Assembly: GCA_025738555.1 (NCBI GenBank)
Contig: JAOVFP010000012.1
Span: 2,666,001-2,730,000 of the forward strand
Length of the DNA: 64,000 bases
From: Cyathus striatus
Lineage: Eukaryota > Basidiomycota > Agaricomycetes > Agaricales > Nidulariaceae
Direction: 5' to 3'
The notes under the pieces were generated by a model. The model was given only the letters and a program-made list of their open reading frames with translations, was not told where the DNA came from and ran no database searches. Made by a program: the position numbers and the translations under genes. Shown here piece after piece: positions 34,394 through 45,713 of this stretch (the first letter of the stretch is position 1; each line of letters opens with the position of its first letter).

Positions 34394-35882
34394 ATGAAGG
34401 CTCAGCAGGACTCCTTCCCAATCCTAAAGCTTCCAGCGGAACTAGTAGACCTGATAATTACTCAGGTTGATGAGGCGACATCTTGCAGCTACTCCACGCC
34501 AATTGTTACCTGCACTATGTAGCATTGGAGGTCTTTCTTAGAATGCAACAGATATTACAAACTGATTGCATTGGACACGCCGTGATAGCCTTAACAGGAG
34601 ACATCAATCCGGCTGTGATTCATCTCCTAGAACATATATCGACACGCTCTAGATGCTACAGAGTACTAGTCAGCTTGTATTGTATCAGGGAGTACTGCGA
34701 AGGGCTTAGTACGTTCCTGAGCAAGGCTTTAGGAGTGCAGGAACTCACCATCACTCATCATTGCAAAAACAAGGATGACAATACTTTCCCTGCAGAGCTG
34801 TCCATTATTGGGTCTGTTGCTGTCATCCTGGCGAGTCTCCCCCCTTCTTGTATGTGCATTGAGTTGGATGGCACAGGTGCTCCTCGAGTCACCAGTGTAA
34901 CTGTATTGCCATTGCTATGTCTGCCGGAGATCCCTTACGAAGGGATTAGAGATAACATCGCTGCTAGGCTCCAGAACCTCCATATATCGACCCACATCTT
35001 CAGTAATGAAAGCATGATCAACTTGCTGTCTATGCTGTTAGGTGGGCCATCTCTAAATTTCTTAAGTATCAGGGGGAGGAGTGGAAAGGATATTGAACCA
35101 GTCCTACTTTGCAGGTCTATGTCAAACCTTAGGATGCTCCTGATTACATGTGACGAACCATTCATGTTTGGATCCCGCTCTACTCCTCTGTTGTCCCAGC
35201 TACAACACTTATGGATATGCTGTACATGGTGTGAGAGTCGGTTGGTCAGTAAAGGGTCCATCAAGATACCAAAGAATATTACCGACATAACATGCAGCAA
35301 GGACTTCAAGCTGACCAACATCTTGTTCCAACTGAAGGCAGTTCAGCTTCGATTAACAGATGGCTTTCCAAACCCATATACCCACGAATTCTGCAAGTCA
35401 ATGGCGAACATCACCTCCCCTCTTCAACACTCTCACCAGCTTGGCGCCGACGCCAGCATCAATATCATACTTCCCTACTCACTCGATGAACATATAAAAG
35501 CGGACATACCATGCCAATGCTCTATTCCGGACGTGAATGCCATATGCAAATGCCAAAATCTGGAGATCAACCATCAGTATTCAGAGCTATTGTATTATGT
35601 GCGTTGTCTTACCTTATTACTGCCTTTTTTCTAACGAGTTGCGATCAGGATTACTACATAAAGTTGCTCGAGGGTGCTTCAAAGCTATGGAAACTAACCA
35701 TACACCCTCCTTATGGGAGTAGCACACAGTTCACAGACAGCAAAGAGGGTATGCAAACCTTCATCACAACACTTCATACATACTGTCCCGACCTTGAATC
35801 AGTTAGTTGCTCTCCCGACATATGGAAACACCAACCAGAAAGGGGAGAGTTCATAAGGCTAACCATTGAAGATTTATATTAA
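34394..35882 (+). CDS. F-box/LRR-like protein (cargo), possible frameshift near the 5' end
   Basis: From ATG 34394 the frame reads MKAQQDSFPILKLPAELVDL, an F-box-type start, then loses frame. A long frame in the next phase begins near 34483 with LQLLHANCYLHYVALEVFL and runs to 35598. An intron (GTGCGT to GATCAG, 35599-35648) leads to exon 2, which ends TAA at 35880-35882. Leucine-rich segments include LSMLLGGPSLNFLSIRG and ASKLWKLTIHPP. Either a 1-base indel lies between 34466 and 34483 or there is an unusual splice. F-box proteins recruit substrates to SCF ubiquitin ligases. Uncertain whether active. Confidence 0.6.
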
Positions 35883-35983
35883 ACAGCTTGACTATGGCAC
35901 TCGCAGCTTGTTTTATGTACAGCAAACAATAGTATTTATTACCTTACCAATAGGATCTGCGAATGAAGTCTCTAAAGAATGTA

Positions 35984-38900
35984 CTAAAAGTCCTATAATA
36001 AAATTTCACAAGTTAGGATAAGTTATCTTTAAGCTAACATACACATACTTGAATAAACGGCTTCAAGGCCAGAACTCCATCGCTCCACTTGCGTTTAATA
36101 GCAGGGTAAATTTGGGTTTTGTTAGAAATTATGTGAACATGATCGTCCAGTAAATCCTTCCAAAGATCTACACTGAACTCTTTGAAGTTGTCGAATGCAC
36201 TTGCTACATCTGCTCACCCACTGTAGGGGTGAACTGCGAAATAAACCTGCAGTTGACAGGCTACAACAAATATAGTTTGTATCACTGCTGAAATTAGTTG
36301 CGAAGAGTCTGGGTCCCTGTAGAATATGATACTATTCCTTGCTGTGTTATGTTTCGACGATAATTGATGTCCGCTGACTGTGTAACGATCGTGCTGGGTC
36401 ACTATAGCAGAATTACCTCCCAAACCCACTGCTTCCGCAACATCAGTATCAAGCTTGATCCGCTTTCCACCTACGGGCTGATGTACATTGTTCACCAAGA
36501 ATTGCATATCACTTATTAGAGTCCCCGATTGAACATCGGGAAAGCAGTCTTCGACGATTTTGCTGCTCTGTTTGAGAATTTCAGGACACCCTGGGCACTG
36601 TAAGAATACCTGAAGTTCTGATGCAGCACAGAAAGCTCTCAACATAGATGCTTCCAGCTCTCCTAGAAGGGCCTTTAGTATGGATTCTACATGTTTGATG
36701 ATCAGGACAAACCAAATTTGAAGTTAATGTTCTTCTTCTGCAGGTTACCGATTACCCGTTCAAATGGAAACATTCACCAGCCATGAATAGGCCCAAACAA
36801 GTGTAATTGTTCTGCCAGGTGAACTGCATTATGATGTATAAGATGGAGATCGACGTCGGGCCTCAGCTCTCGAATTGAGCGAAGATATGCTAACATAAAC
36901 TTCTTGTATTCCAGGTTGTGATGACCAGGTTTTACTCGGTGAGAGGTAGCATATCTGATAGCGGTAGCAAGAAGCAACATGCTTTCCAGTGCCATTTGTT
37001 TCTTTCCACCCATTAATGGTTCGTCAGTTTCGCTGTCCCACATCTTCACCAATGAAACAGTCAAGTCGAAGTCGATACACGTTCGCCATTGATCGGCTTT
37101 CAATTTACCATGAGAAGGTGAACCAAAGTTCGCTGGTGGACCTGCCTGCCAACTTGGATGGATGGTGTGTAAAATGTCTTCTTGGATATGTTTCAAGTCA
37201 TCGTGATTGAGAAGAGGGATGCTAGGGTGTGCATTAACAGTGGCCAACTCATTGATATCAATCTCAATACCAGCCAGCTCACTGATGATTCCATGCGCTA
37301 CTGGGCAGGCTTCATCACCCCCTCCAGACCTTGAGCTGTCAAGCTTTTGACTAATCAATGATGGTGAATTGTTTCAAAAGGAATGACTTACAAGCACATT
37401 AACATAATTCTGCTTCTTAACTCATCGACCCATATGTTTGAGCCTGCCTAAGACACCAAAATGCTGGCAGAGTGATTGCAATACCAGTATAGACAATCTA
37501 CGCAGGTTAGACAATGTCGGCTGGGACGACATCACCTGTAGCCCTTTCTGAATAGCCTTTGCTGTAGGCTCCTCCACCTCCGGCTTCTCATTAAGTTCCA
37601 GGTTTTCATCCCAATTCATACCTATGACGACGCGAAAATGATGTTTTACGAGACCTAGATAAAAGTTGTGCATCCCATCAACAACCATGTACTTCGTTGG
37701 GTCCCAATATTCAAGCCGAAGAAGCTCAGACCAACGAATCCCGTTCTTTTTGAAGAGCTGATCTCTTTGGGATTTACTAGTGGCATCTTGCCAGGCCATC
37801 GCGGCTTTAAGATGTTCTTCATAGGTAACTGGCATCCAGCTAACTGAAGAACAGTTAATATTGTTGATATCCTGCTTCCTGAGATGGCATAATGAACAAA
37901 AGATCATAGCAGAATGGGATGTGCATCCTGTCAGCTTGCAAGAACCCGGTAAATCACATACTGCAGGAACAATGGCCTCCCGACCACAAATCCCATTAGA
38001 ATGTTGATGTGTGCGACTATACCAAGTACCCTTATGATAGCTCTGGTGGAAAACATCTATAAGTGGAGCAAGATATGGATTCAGGCCATCTAAAGATGGT
38101 TGGTGAGGTCCTGGTATCAACCTGGCGAGATATATATTCTCTGGTTGATAACGCATGCTTGCAGGTAAGCTAAGACATACAAGTGCCAATGACCCCACTG
38201 ACGCCGACTTTCCTGCAGCTTTGTTGTGATACAGATTGAAGGCATCATAGCTGATGCTCCAGAGTGTACGTAGTTCCTCATTAGAGTCAACAAAAACTTT
38301 CCCATCTGCATCAGTGAACTGGCGAATTGCTGCTGCCTGATTAATATCTCGAAAGCCATTATGGGTCAAGGCTTGTCTGGTCCGCCTAATCAATTCCTCG
38401 ACACCGGGGCGCATGTACAGTGCACCCACGAAGGCCGTGAAGTCTTGCATAACATATGGCCATGCCAGAACCACAATGGTCACACCGTTCTGAACAGCAT
38501 GTTTCGTTAAGCACACTCCACACAGCTTTGCATTAGCAAAGCATTTGAACATACAGCGAAGCGGGTAGGCATCCTTTACACCCAGGGGATAAATTGAAGC
38601 ACAAGATGGGCAGGTGGCGTAGGTTGTCGTTTTGGGGTCCAAATTGAACATTTTCCTCGCTGTCTGCAGGTCATCTGGTATTGATCTGAGGAGCAGTGTC
38701 TGATCAGTTGAGGTAGTGGCACCCAGCAGAAGCTTGGCCATTCGGAGGATGAAGTTGCAAGTAGGGCGTGCAGCATTCACAAAAACACTAACGGCGACCG
38801 TAAGGAAAAGGCAAACTGCCAGAGCTGGATGGCTGAGGTGTAAGGGATGGTCAAAGTGAACATCTGTTGAATAAGTTATTTATCGCACTATCCCCAGTAC

Positions 38901-39504
38901 TAAGCTACTTACCAGTGTCATAGAATTTCCCGTAGGGAAAGGCCAAATTACTCCAGCGTCCTACGCACTTTTGAATATCCACTAGTAGCGAGTCCACACC
39001 CATATGCACTGAACTTTTGAACAATTCATTTGCACCATCTCCAGAAGTTGGGACAAGATGAACCCGAGCTATAAGATCTAGCAGCCAGGACTCTTGGCTC
39101 AAGAGATAAGCATGAGCCTGACTCCTAACAGGAAATCTGGCAGCTTCGTCCTGCATAGCTGGATTCCGTGTTTCGTTTTCAAGCCATTCTTGAAAGACTG
39201 CACGAATACTGTCGCGACAAAGTGCTAGACTATTGTCACACTCCAATAAGCGCTGGAATGTCAGTTGCACATCTATCTCGTAGGGAGAAGGTTGGGGAAT
39301 CGAAGGCGGAGGTATGTCCTGGGGAGAACATGGGCCAGCTTCAGCAAGGGTGAGCGAAAACACTCGATCTTCAATGCCCCGAAGATCGTCTTCAGCCTTA
39401 TTTTCACTCACATGTGCGATAAAGTCCAATTCGGTCATCATGACCCTGTTGCATTTCTTGCAATAGCAGATCGCTAGTTTCTTCTCCTTCTTTGGATGGG
39501 GCAT
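35984..39504 (-). CDS. Plavaka/Tnp2-type transposase (CMC superfamily)
   Basis: ATG at 39504 with an N-terminal zinc-finger-like CYCKKCNR followed by H (about residue 30). Intron in phase at 38905 to HFDHPLHLSH. The main exon has TCPSCASIYP, CGVCLTKH, SLALVCLSLPASMRY, LDGLNPYLAPLIDVF and YMVVDGMHNFYLGLVKHHFR, a pattern I recognise from Tnp2-like transposases of mushroom Plavaka elements. Later exons have HHNAVHLAEQLHLFGPIHGW, FERVIGNLQKKN and KRKWSDGVLALKPFIQ; the last joins DF and TAG at 35984. No premature stop is seen, and the length is in the usual range of about 1,000 residues. It is the likely enzyme moving the 30-kb unit, though it could be a separate nested element. Confidence 0.8.
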
Positions 39505-40109
39505 ATTCCTCTTCGAAGAGTGATCAGTATATAGATAGAACCAATAGCTGGGAATGTACCTGAAACTTGATATAACACTGGAGATGCAGCAGTGATACAG
39601 CTTTTAAAGTCACTGAGACATGATACTTGATATATATAGAATAAAGGACATACTGACATGACAACTTTTGGTGTAACCAATTGAATCAGACCAACGAAGG
39701 TGCTTATAAAACAAGACCACCATTGTTCATGATAAGCGGAACAAGGTAGGACACAATTCCAGATGAAGGAATACCTATAATGTTAATATATAGGTCAGAA
39801 CACGAAGAACGATGTCACAGCAATGAATTCCATGCCTTCACATCTGAGCTTGCATCGAACCTTTACACTAGATACATTACCTGAACCTCAATGCACCCTT
39901 ACCCTACACAAAGAGTGGCCACTTGAAGTCCAATCCCATCAACAACAGCCACTTTGAGATCAGTCACTTCATGACAGAAAGTTGGTCTCTAAGCCACGAG
40001 GTGAATTGGGTTGACCAGGGAGGGGTGGGTACTCACTACATTCAATTCTGGGCTGGGACAAAAATCAGTATAAAAATGTGCAGGTAATAATTATTTATGC
40101 TCACCCAAA

Positions 40110-40378
40110 ATGGCTTTAACAATACAACAGCAGTTCGCAAAGGATTGTGTTTCTGAGCACTTGATCAAGGGTCAGCCATTCAAGAAACAGCCGAAGGAGA
40201 AGATCAACCTCATTATTGACTTGGTAAGGATTTCTGTACTCTTCAGTTTCAGTACTTGTCTAATGTTAATATGTAGATGAATCAAAAATTTCCTGTACTA
40301 CTAGATTATGAAAAGAACTGGGCAGCCATTGACTTTATATATGGATGTACTAAGAATTGTTCAAGGCAGCGAAAATGA
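40110..40378 (+). CDS. Small two-exon protein, 71 residues (cargo)
   Basis: Exon 1 is 40110-40223 (MALTIQQQFAKDCVSEHL), intron 40224-40276 (GTAAGG...TATGTAG), exon 2 is 40277-40378 (MNQKFPVLLDYEKNWAAIDF...), ending TGA. Both exons keep phase. The exon 2 pattern P-x-LL-x-Y-x3-W-x3-D resembles the last exon at 31157-31260. No known function. Confidence 0.5.
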
Positions 40379-40522
40379 CCTCGAGTCCATTATACAAAGA
40401 CAATGTCCATGTTATAACCATGACAATATCTACAGTTAATACAGTCATAACCACTATGTATATACAGCGAATTTAGGCCATAGGGCTGTCCCTATAGGTA
40501 TATATGAAGTCCTACTGAAGTC

Positions 40523-42102
40523 CTACTGTATCAACTTTGGATCAGTCATTACTTCTTCAGCACAGACTGTAGAAATAAACAAACGATCATCAGACTTATA
40601 AACACTTAAGTACGAGAGAGTAACATACCATATTGGGCAGATCTTTGACAGGACCAGCTTCAATGGAAGATCTTTGTCCTGCACTAAGGGCTTGGTACCA
40701 AGTTGTGTCATAGTAGTTGAGAGGAAGTCTGCAGACACAAATTTGTTCTGGTGATAGTTCGTTTGTCTTAGGTGGAGGAGCCTTAGATGAAGCCCCATTG
40801 TACTCCCTGATGCAATGAACATTTCCGCCTCCCTTTCTTAGTCCAGTGCCATATACCTCCACATCCCGGAACAACAAAGAAATGCTATCGTTAAGCCAGG
40901 CTTTCTTCTTTCAATGAACAACTTTGTTTTGGGTACTTGTACCTTCAACTTCAGTTTTGTCTGAGCTCATCCCCATAGCTCCCAATGCATTGTGGACGCA
41001 TTCGACATCCCTCCAAAACTGATGGTTTTCAGCGTTATTGGTCAGGCGAGCTGAAATGACTTTCCCTCTGCATTTCCACATCTGAAAGTGCATTCAGTAT
41101 GTGAAAGTAATATGAAGTTAAACTATACATGTACCCCTTCTCGACGAGTAAGCCTATGATTCCTTGCTTTCTCTTGAGCTTCAGCAATAGCGAACTCAGA
41201 CTTCTTTTTGGGATTGATACTTCTATGTAACTGCCTGTACTTTAGAACACTCCATTGTAGTCTTTCACTGATCCTCTTCGCCAGCCTTGCCATTGTCCCT
41301 TCTCCCTTAGGAACATGGAAATTGACTTGACCATTCAGCACAATCTGGTAATCCAAGGCAAGGAGCCAAATCATCTCCCTGTTCCACTCGGAAGTCAAGG
41401 GTGCCATCCAATCCAATTTTGGTGATGCTGCATCTAGAGCCAGCTTGTGGTCCCTGAACTGTTTGAGTTCTTCTGTAGATGGACAGACAAATCCTGAAGC
41501 ATGAGTGCACCACAGCCCTTTTGTCTTGTTCAGGTAGGTGCGGAGATGTTGCTACGAAAAGGTTAACCTATGTGTCGAAGGATGGAGACATGAACGTACA
41601 TCAAACATCTGATCATGTTCTTCCTTTTTCTTATGCTTTCTTGGGGAAGGGACTAGGACACCGTTATCACCTTGAACATTGTTCTCGGTTTCATCCCTGC
41701 TATCCATGGGGTCATCTACATCCTCTGAAGGAGAGGATGCTCGACCTTTGCCTTTGCCTTTGCCTTGGGGACTTTCAGTGGAGCGAAATTCCGAAATAAT
41801 CTCTTGAATGGATATGTCAACCGAAGCCATTATATATCACGTAACCATTGTTAACTAACAACTTTAGTACAAGGTGCACTACTATGTAAGAAGACCTCAC
41901 CTGTTTGGGAGAAAGATGGACATTGAGAACAGGACCAGCCGGCTGGTGTGGGGTGGGAGGTGGGCCATCTTGCTGGTGGATGTTGGGAGCAGGATCAGCC
42001 GGCCAGTGTAGGGTGGGAGGTGGGCCGTCCTGCTGATGGACATTGGGAGCAGGACCAGCCGGCTGGTGTGGGGCAGGAAGTGAGCCATCCTGCTGGTGGA
42101 CG
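40523..42102 (-). pseudogene. Pro/Gln-rich repeat gene, 3' half (cargo)
   Basis: The 3' part of the gene whose 5' part is at 45714-47283. It starts with repeats of the form HQQDGPPPTPHQPAGPAPNV (42102-41900), then after an intron MASVDISIQEIISEF (41830), a Lys/Ser-rich segment, LDWMAPLTSEWNREMIWLLA (about 41410), NAENHQFWRDVECVHNALGA, a cysteine-containing stretch, and a last short exon ending TAG at 40523. I recall such proteins as common but uncharacterised in Agaricomycetes. Removing the inserted LTR and one GGACG joins APNV to HQQDG in perfect frame. Confidence 0.6.
42098..42102. repeat. Target-site duplication GGACG of the solo LTR
   Basis: GGACG at 42098-42102 and again at 45714-45718, directly outside TGTTAG and CTGACA. 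Confidence 0.9.
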
Positions 42103-43037
42103 TGTTAGATATTCTGAGTTGCACAGCTTCTTTGACAGCTGTCACTTGTCACCTGTCATACTTGACAGTTCTGTGATTGACAGATCCTTGATTGACAGTT
42201 CTGTGATTGACAGATACTTGATTGACAGATATGTGATTGACAGATTGACAGCTGTCAGTTACCTTAGTTACAGGACTTTGGTTGGACTTTGGTAGACTTA
42301 CTCAGTATATAGAGGGGTGTTAGCCAATTTGATCATAAAAAGCCCAGGATTTATGAGTGCCTCTACTATTATATATTTATTAATAAATCTATGGGTTACT
42401 TAATGAATGTAGTGGTGATCATAGGTGATCATAGGTTATTTCAAGTGCATATTCATATACTATTACTACTAATAGTTTCCAAGGTGATCATAGGTGATCA
42501 TAGGCTTTTTCAAGTGTGTATTCATATATTATTACTACTAATGATTTTCAAGGTGATCATAGGTGATCATAGGTCATTTCAAGTGCATATTCACCTATTA
42601 TTACTACTAATGATTTTCAAGGTGATCATAGGTGATCATAGGTGATCATAGGTCATTTCAAGTGTGCATTCACATATTATTACTACTAATGATTTCACAG
42701 GTGATCATAGGTGATCATAGGTTTCATATATATTAGCAAATGTCACATTGGTCACATATATTCACATGTGTCACATCTGTCACGTATATTCGCACGCGTC
42801 ACATCTGTCACATATATTCACACGCGTCACATCTATCACATATATTCACACGTGTCACATCTATCACATATATTCACACGTGTCACATCTATCACATATA
42901 TTCGCACGTGTCACATCTGTCACATATATTTGCACGCGTCACATCTGCCCATCTTTCATGTATGTTCGCACGTATATATTCGCACGCGTCACAGCTGTCA
43001 CATATATTCGCACGCATCACAGTTGTCACACATTTGT

Positions 43038-43289
43038 CACGCGCGTCACGCTTTTCACGCGCGTCACGCTTTTCACGCGCGTCACGCTTTTCACGCGCGT
43101 CACGCTTTTCACGCGCGTCACGCTTTTCACGCGCGTCACGCTTTTCACGCGCGTCACGCTTTTCACGCGCGTCACGCTTTTCACGCGCGTCACGCTTTTC
43201 ACGCGCGTCACGCTTTTCACGCGCGTCACGCTTTTCACGCGCGTCACGCTTTTCACGCGCGTCACGCTTTTCACGCGCGTCACGCTTTT
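43038..43289. repeat. 18-bp minisatellite, 14 copies
   Basis: CACGCGCGTCACGCTTTT repeated 14 times (252 bp), in the left arm of element B. The right arm has only about two related units near 44568-44605. Reading frames through it are artefacts. Confidence 0.96.
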
Positions 43290-44039
43290 CATGTGTGTCA
43301 CTCTTTTCATGCGCGTCACGCACGTCACATTTGTCACACTTTTAGCCCTCGTCACACATGTCACATACTTACATTTGTCACACTTTGCACATCTATCATG
43401 TATTTGATGGGTGTTACTCTTTTTATTTTTGATTTATCTGACACAAGATATAACAACTATAAGTATGTGTACTTAATTTTGCTTTCAACATTTGCTCACA
43501 CTTGTGGAGCCTGAAGGCACAGTAGGAAGGAGAATTATAATGTACTGAACACTTAACACTAGTGAGAGAAGCTCATCACATGTGTCTGGTTACCTGTATA
43601 TCTATACCATTGTTCAAATTGTTTCAGACCAGAAGTATCCAAAAGTGCAGAGTACATTATTAAAGCAAAGAAAACAAACCCACTCCTGTTAAATTGGAGG
43701 TTTTGACATGTGGCAATTAGTTCATTATGGAAGTGTATCAGTAATAAGCAACTAGAATGAAACATGTAAAGTGTGTATGTAAGGTCAATGACATTTTAAA
43801 ATCAAGACTAGAAATGTTATATAATGGGATTGAACATTTTCATATTAAACAATTTGGTAATAGACTCACACATGGACAAAAATGTGAAAGAATGGTGAAA
43901 TATGTGATTCTACATCACATCAAACTTACACATCTCAGTTATTAGATGATCTATTGGTTATAATGATATCTTCAATACTCACTATTTAGTTTTATCTACT
44001 TACTCTGTATGACTATATAATAGTTTGATTTACTGATAC

Positions 44040-44212
44040 AGAGAGGTAATGAGAACTATCTTCACTCTTATTGACATTGTGTCACAATTAGTTTCACTTC
44101 TACACTGCCATATATATTCACACCTCTGATATATGTTGTTAATACTTATACTCAGATAGCATGACTTCATCTTTGAGACAAGCATATGACTATTGGCAGG
44201 ATCAACCAGGTA
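44040..44212 (-). other. 18S rRNA 5'-end fragment inside element B
   Basis: The minus strand starts TACCTGGTTGATCCTGCCAA at 44212 and continues TAGTCATATGCTTGTCTCA. This is closer to genuine 18S than the copy in element A (GTCTCAAAGAT kept). It then decays through GTGAAACT. The bases before it (AGTAGT and further upstream) are also shared between A and B. Confidence 0.87.
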
Positions 44213-44879
44213 ACTACTCAGATGGAATCAGAAAGTGGTTCATGCATATACTATTGCTCAGTATGTCCTACTTAACATAGTTATCAAATTTAGATATGTC
44301 ATTAATTTCAAAGGCCAAATTACATCACTGAGCTGCAAAGTGACAAATGTAACATATGCAAAGAGTATGGTGAGTGATAATGTGAATCAAAAGAGTAACA
44401 CCCATCAAATACTTGATAAATGTGCAAAGTGTGACAAATGTAAGTATGTGAAATGTGTGACGAGGGCTAAAAGTGTGACAAATGTGACGTGCGTGACGCG
44501 CATGAAAAGAGTGACACACATGAAAAGTGTGACATGCATGAAAAGAGTGACACACATGAAAAGCGTGACGCGCGTGAAAAGCGTGACGCGCGTGACAAAT
44601 GTGTGACGCGCGTGACAAATGTGTGACAACTGTGATGCGTGCGAATATATGTGACAGCTGTGACGCGTGCGAATATATGTGACAGCTGTGACACGTGCGA
44701 ACATACATGAAAGATGGGCAGATGTGAAGCGTGCGAATATATGTGACAGATGTGACACGTGCGAATATATGTGATAGATGTGACGCGTGTGAATATATGT
44801 GACAGATGTGACGCGTGCGAATATACGTGACAGATGTGACACGTGTGAATATATGTGACCAATGTGACATTTGCTAATA

Positions 44880-45250
44880 TATATGAAACCTATGATCACC
44901 TATGATCACCTGTGAAATCATTAGTAGTAATAATATGTGAATGCACACTTGAAATGACCTATGATCACCTATGATCACCTTGAAAATCATTAGTAGTAAT
45001 AATAGGTGAATATGCACTTGAAATGACCTATGATCACCTATGATCACCTTGAAAATCATTAGTAGTAATAATAGGTGAATATGCACTTGAAATGACCTAT
45101 GATCACCTATGATCACCTTGAAAATCATTAGTAGTAATAATAGGTGAATATGCACTTGAAATGACCTATGATCACCTATGATCACCTTGAAAATCATTAG
45201 TAGTAATAATATATGAATACACACTTGAAAAAGCCTATGATCACCTATGA
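44880..45250. repeat. Subterminal tandem repeat of about 70 bp in element B
   Basis: Five to six units, each with ATGATCACCTATGATCACCT followed by a block with CATTAGTAGTAATAATA and a CACTTGAAAT motif. The inverted left arm (42410-42720) has four. The paired TGATCA palindromes look like subterminal protein-binding sites. Confidence 0.75.
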
Positions 45251-45713
45251 TCACCACTACATTCATTAGTAACCCATAGATTCATTAGTAGTAACAATAT
45301 ATGAATACACACTTGAAATGGCCTATGATCACCTATGATCACCTTGGAAACTATTAGTAGTAATAGTATATGAATATGCACTTGAAATAACCTATGATCA
45401 CCTATGATCACCACTACATTCATTAAGTAACCCATAGATTCATTAGTAAATATATAATAGTAGAGGCACTCATAAAAAGCCCTGGTTTTATGATTGCGGC
45501 ACTCATAAATCCTGGGCTTTTTATGATCACAATTGGCTGACACTAATGGTATATAAACACTCTGTAACTTGGTAGTTGTTAACAAGTTTCCTCCCCATCT
45601 TGTGTCTGTGTCTGTGTTTGTATCTGAGTCTTTGCTCCACTATTACCCTCTTTGCTCTTCATTATCCTCTATTCTCTCTCTACCACACTCCTTATTCTTT
45701 GTTACTTCTGACA

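Larger units (their letters stand above)
42312..45548. mobile_element. Element B: second palindromic TIR element
   Basis: 3,237 bp. The left end is GAGGGGTGTTAGCCAATT and the right end CAATTGGCTGACACTAATG, with an exact 7-bp duplication GTATATA (42305-42311, 45549-45555). It has the same end design as element A: GTGT(C/T)AGCC shared by both ends, GAGGGG only on the left and CATTAG only on the right. Arms carry TGATCATAGG motifs and TGTCACAT-rich tracts. The core (about 43690-44330) is clearly related to the core of A, including the 18S fragment. No transposase. Confidence 0.88.
42103..45713. mobile_element. Solo LTR, 367 bp, split by element B
   Basis: LTR halves are 42103-42311 and 45556-45713, starting TGTTAGATATTCTG and ending TTACTTCTGACA. 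A 5-bp duplication GGACG flanks it. The left half has repeated TTGATTGACAG motifs. Element B sits exactly in its TATA box (GTATATA followed by AAC). No internal retrotransposon sequence remains, so recombination between two LTRs removed it. Confidence 0.85.
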
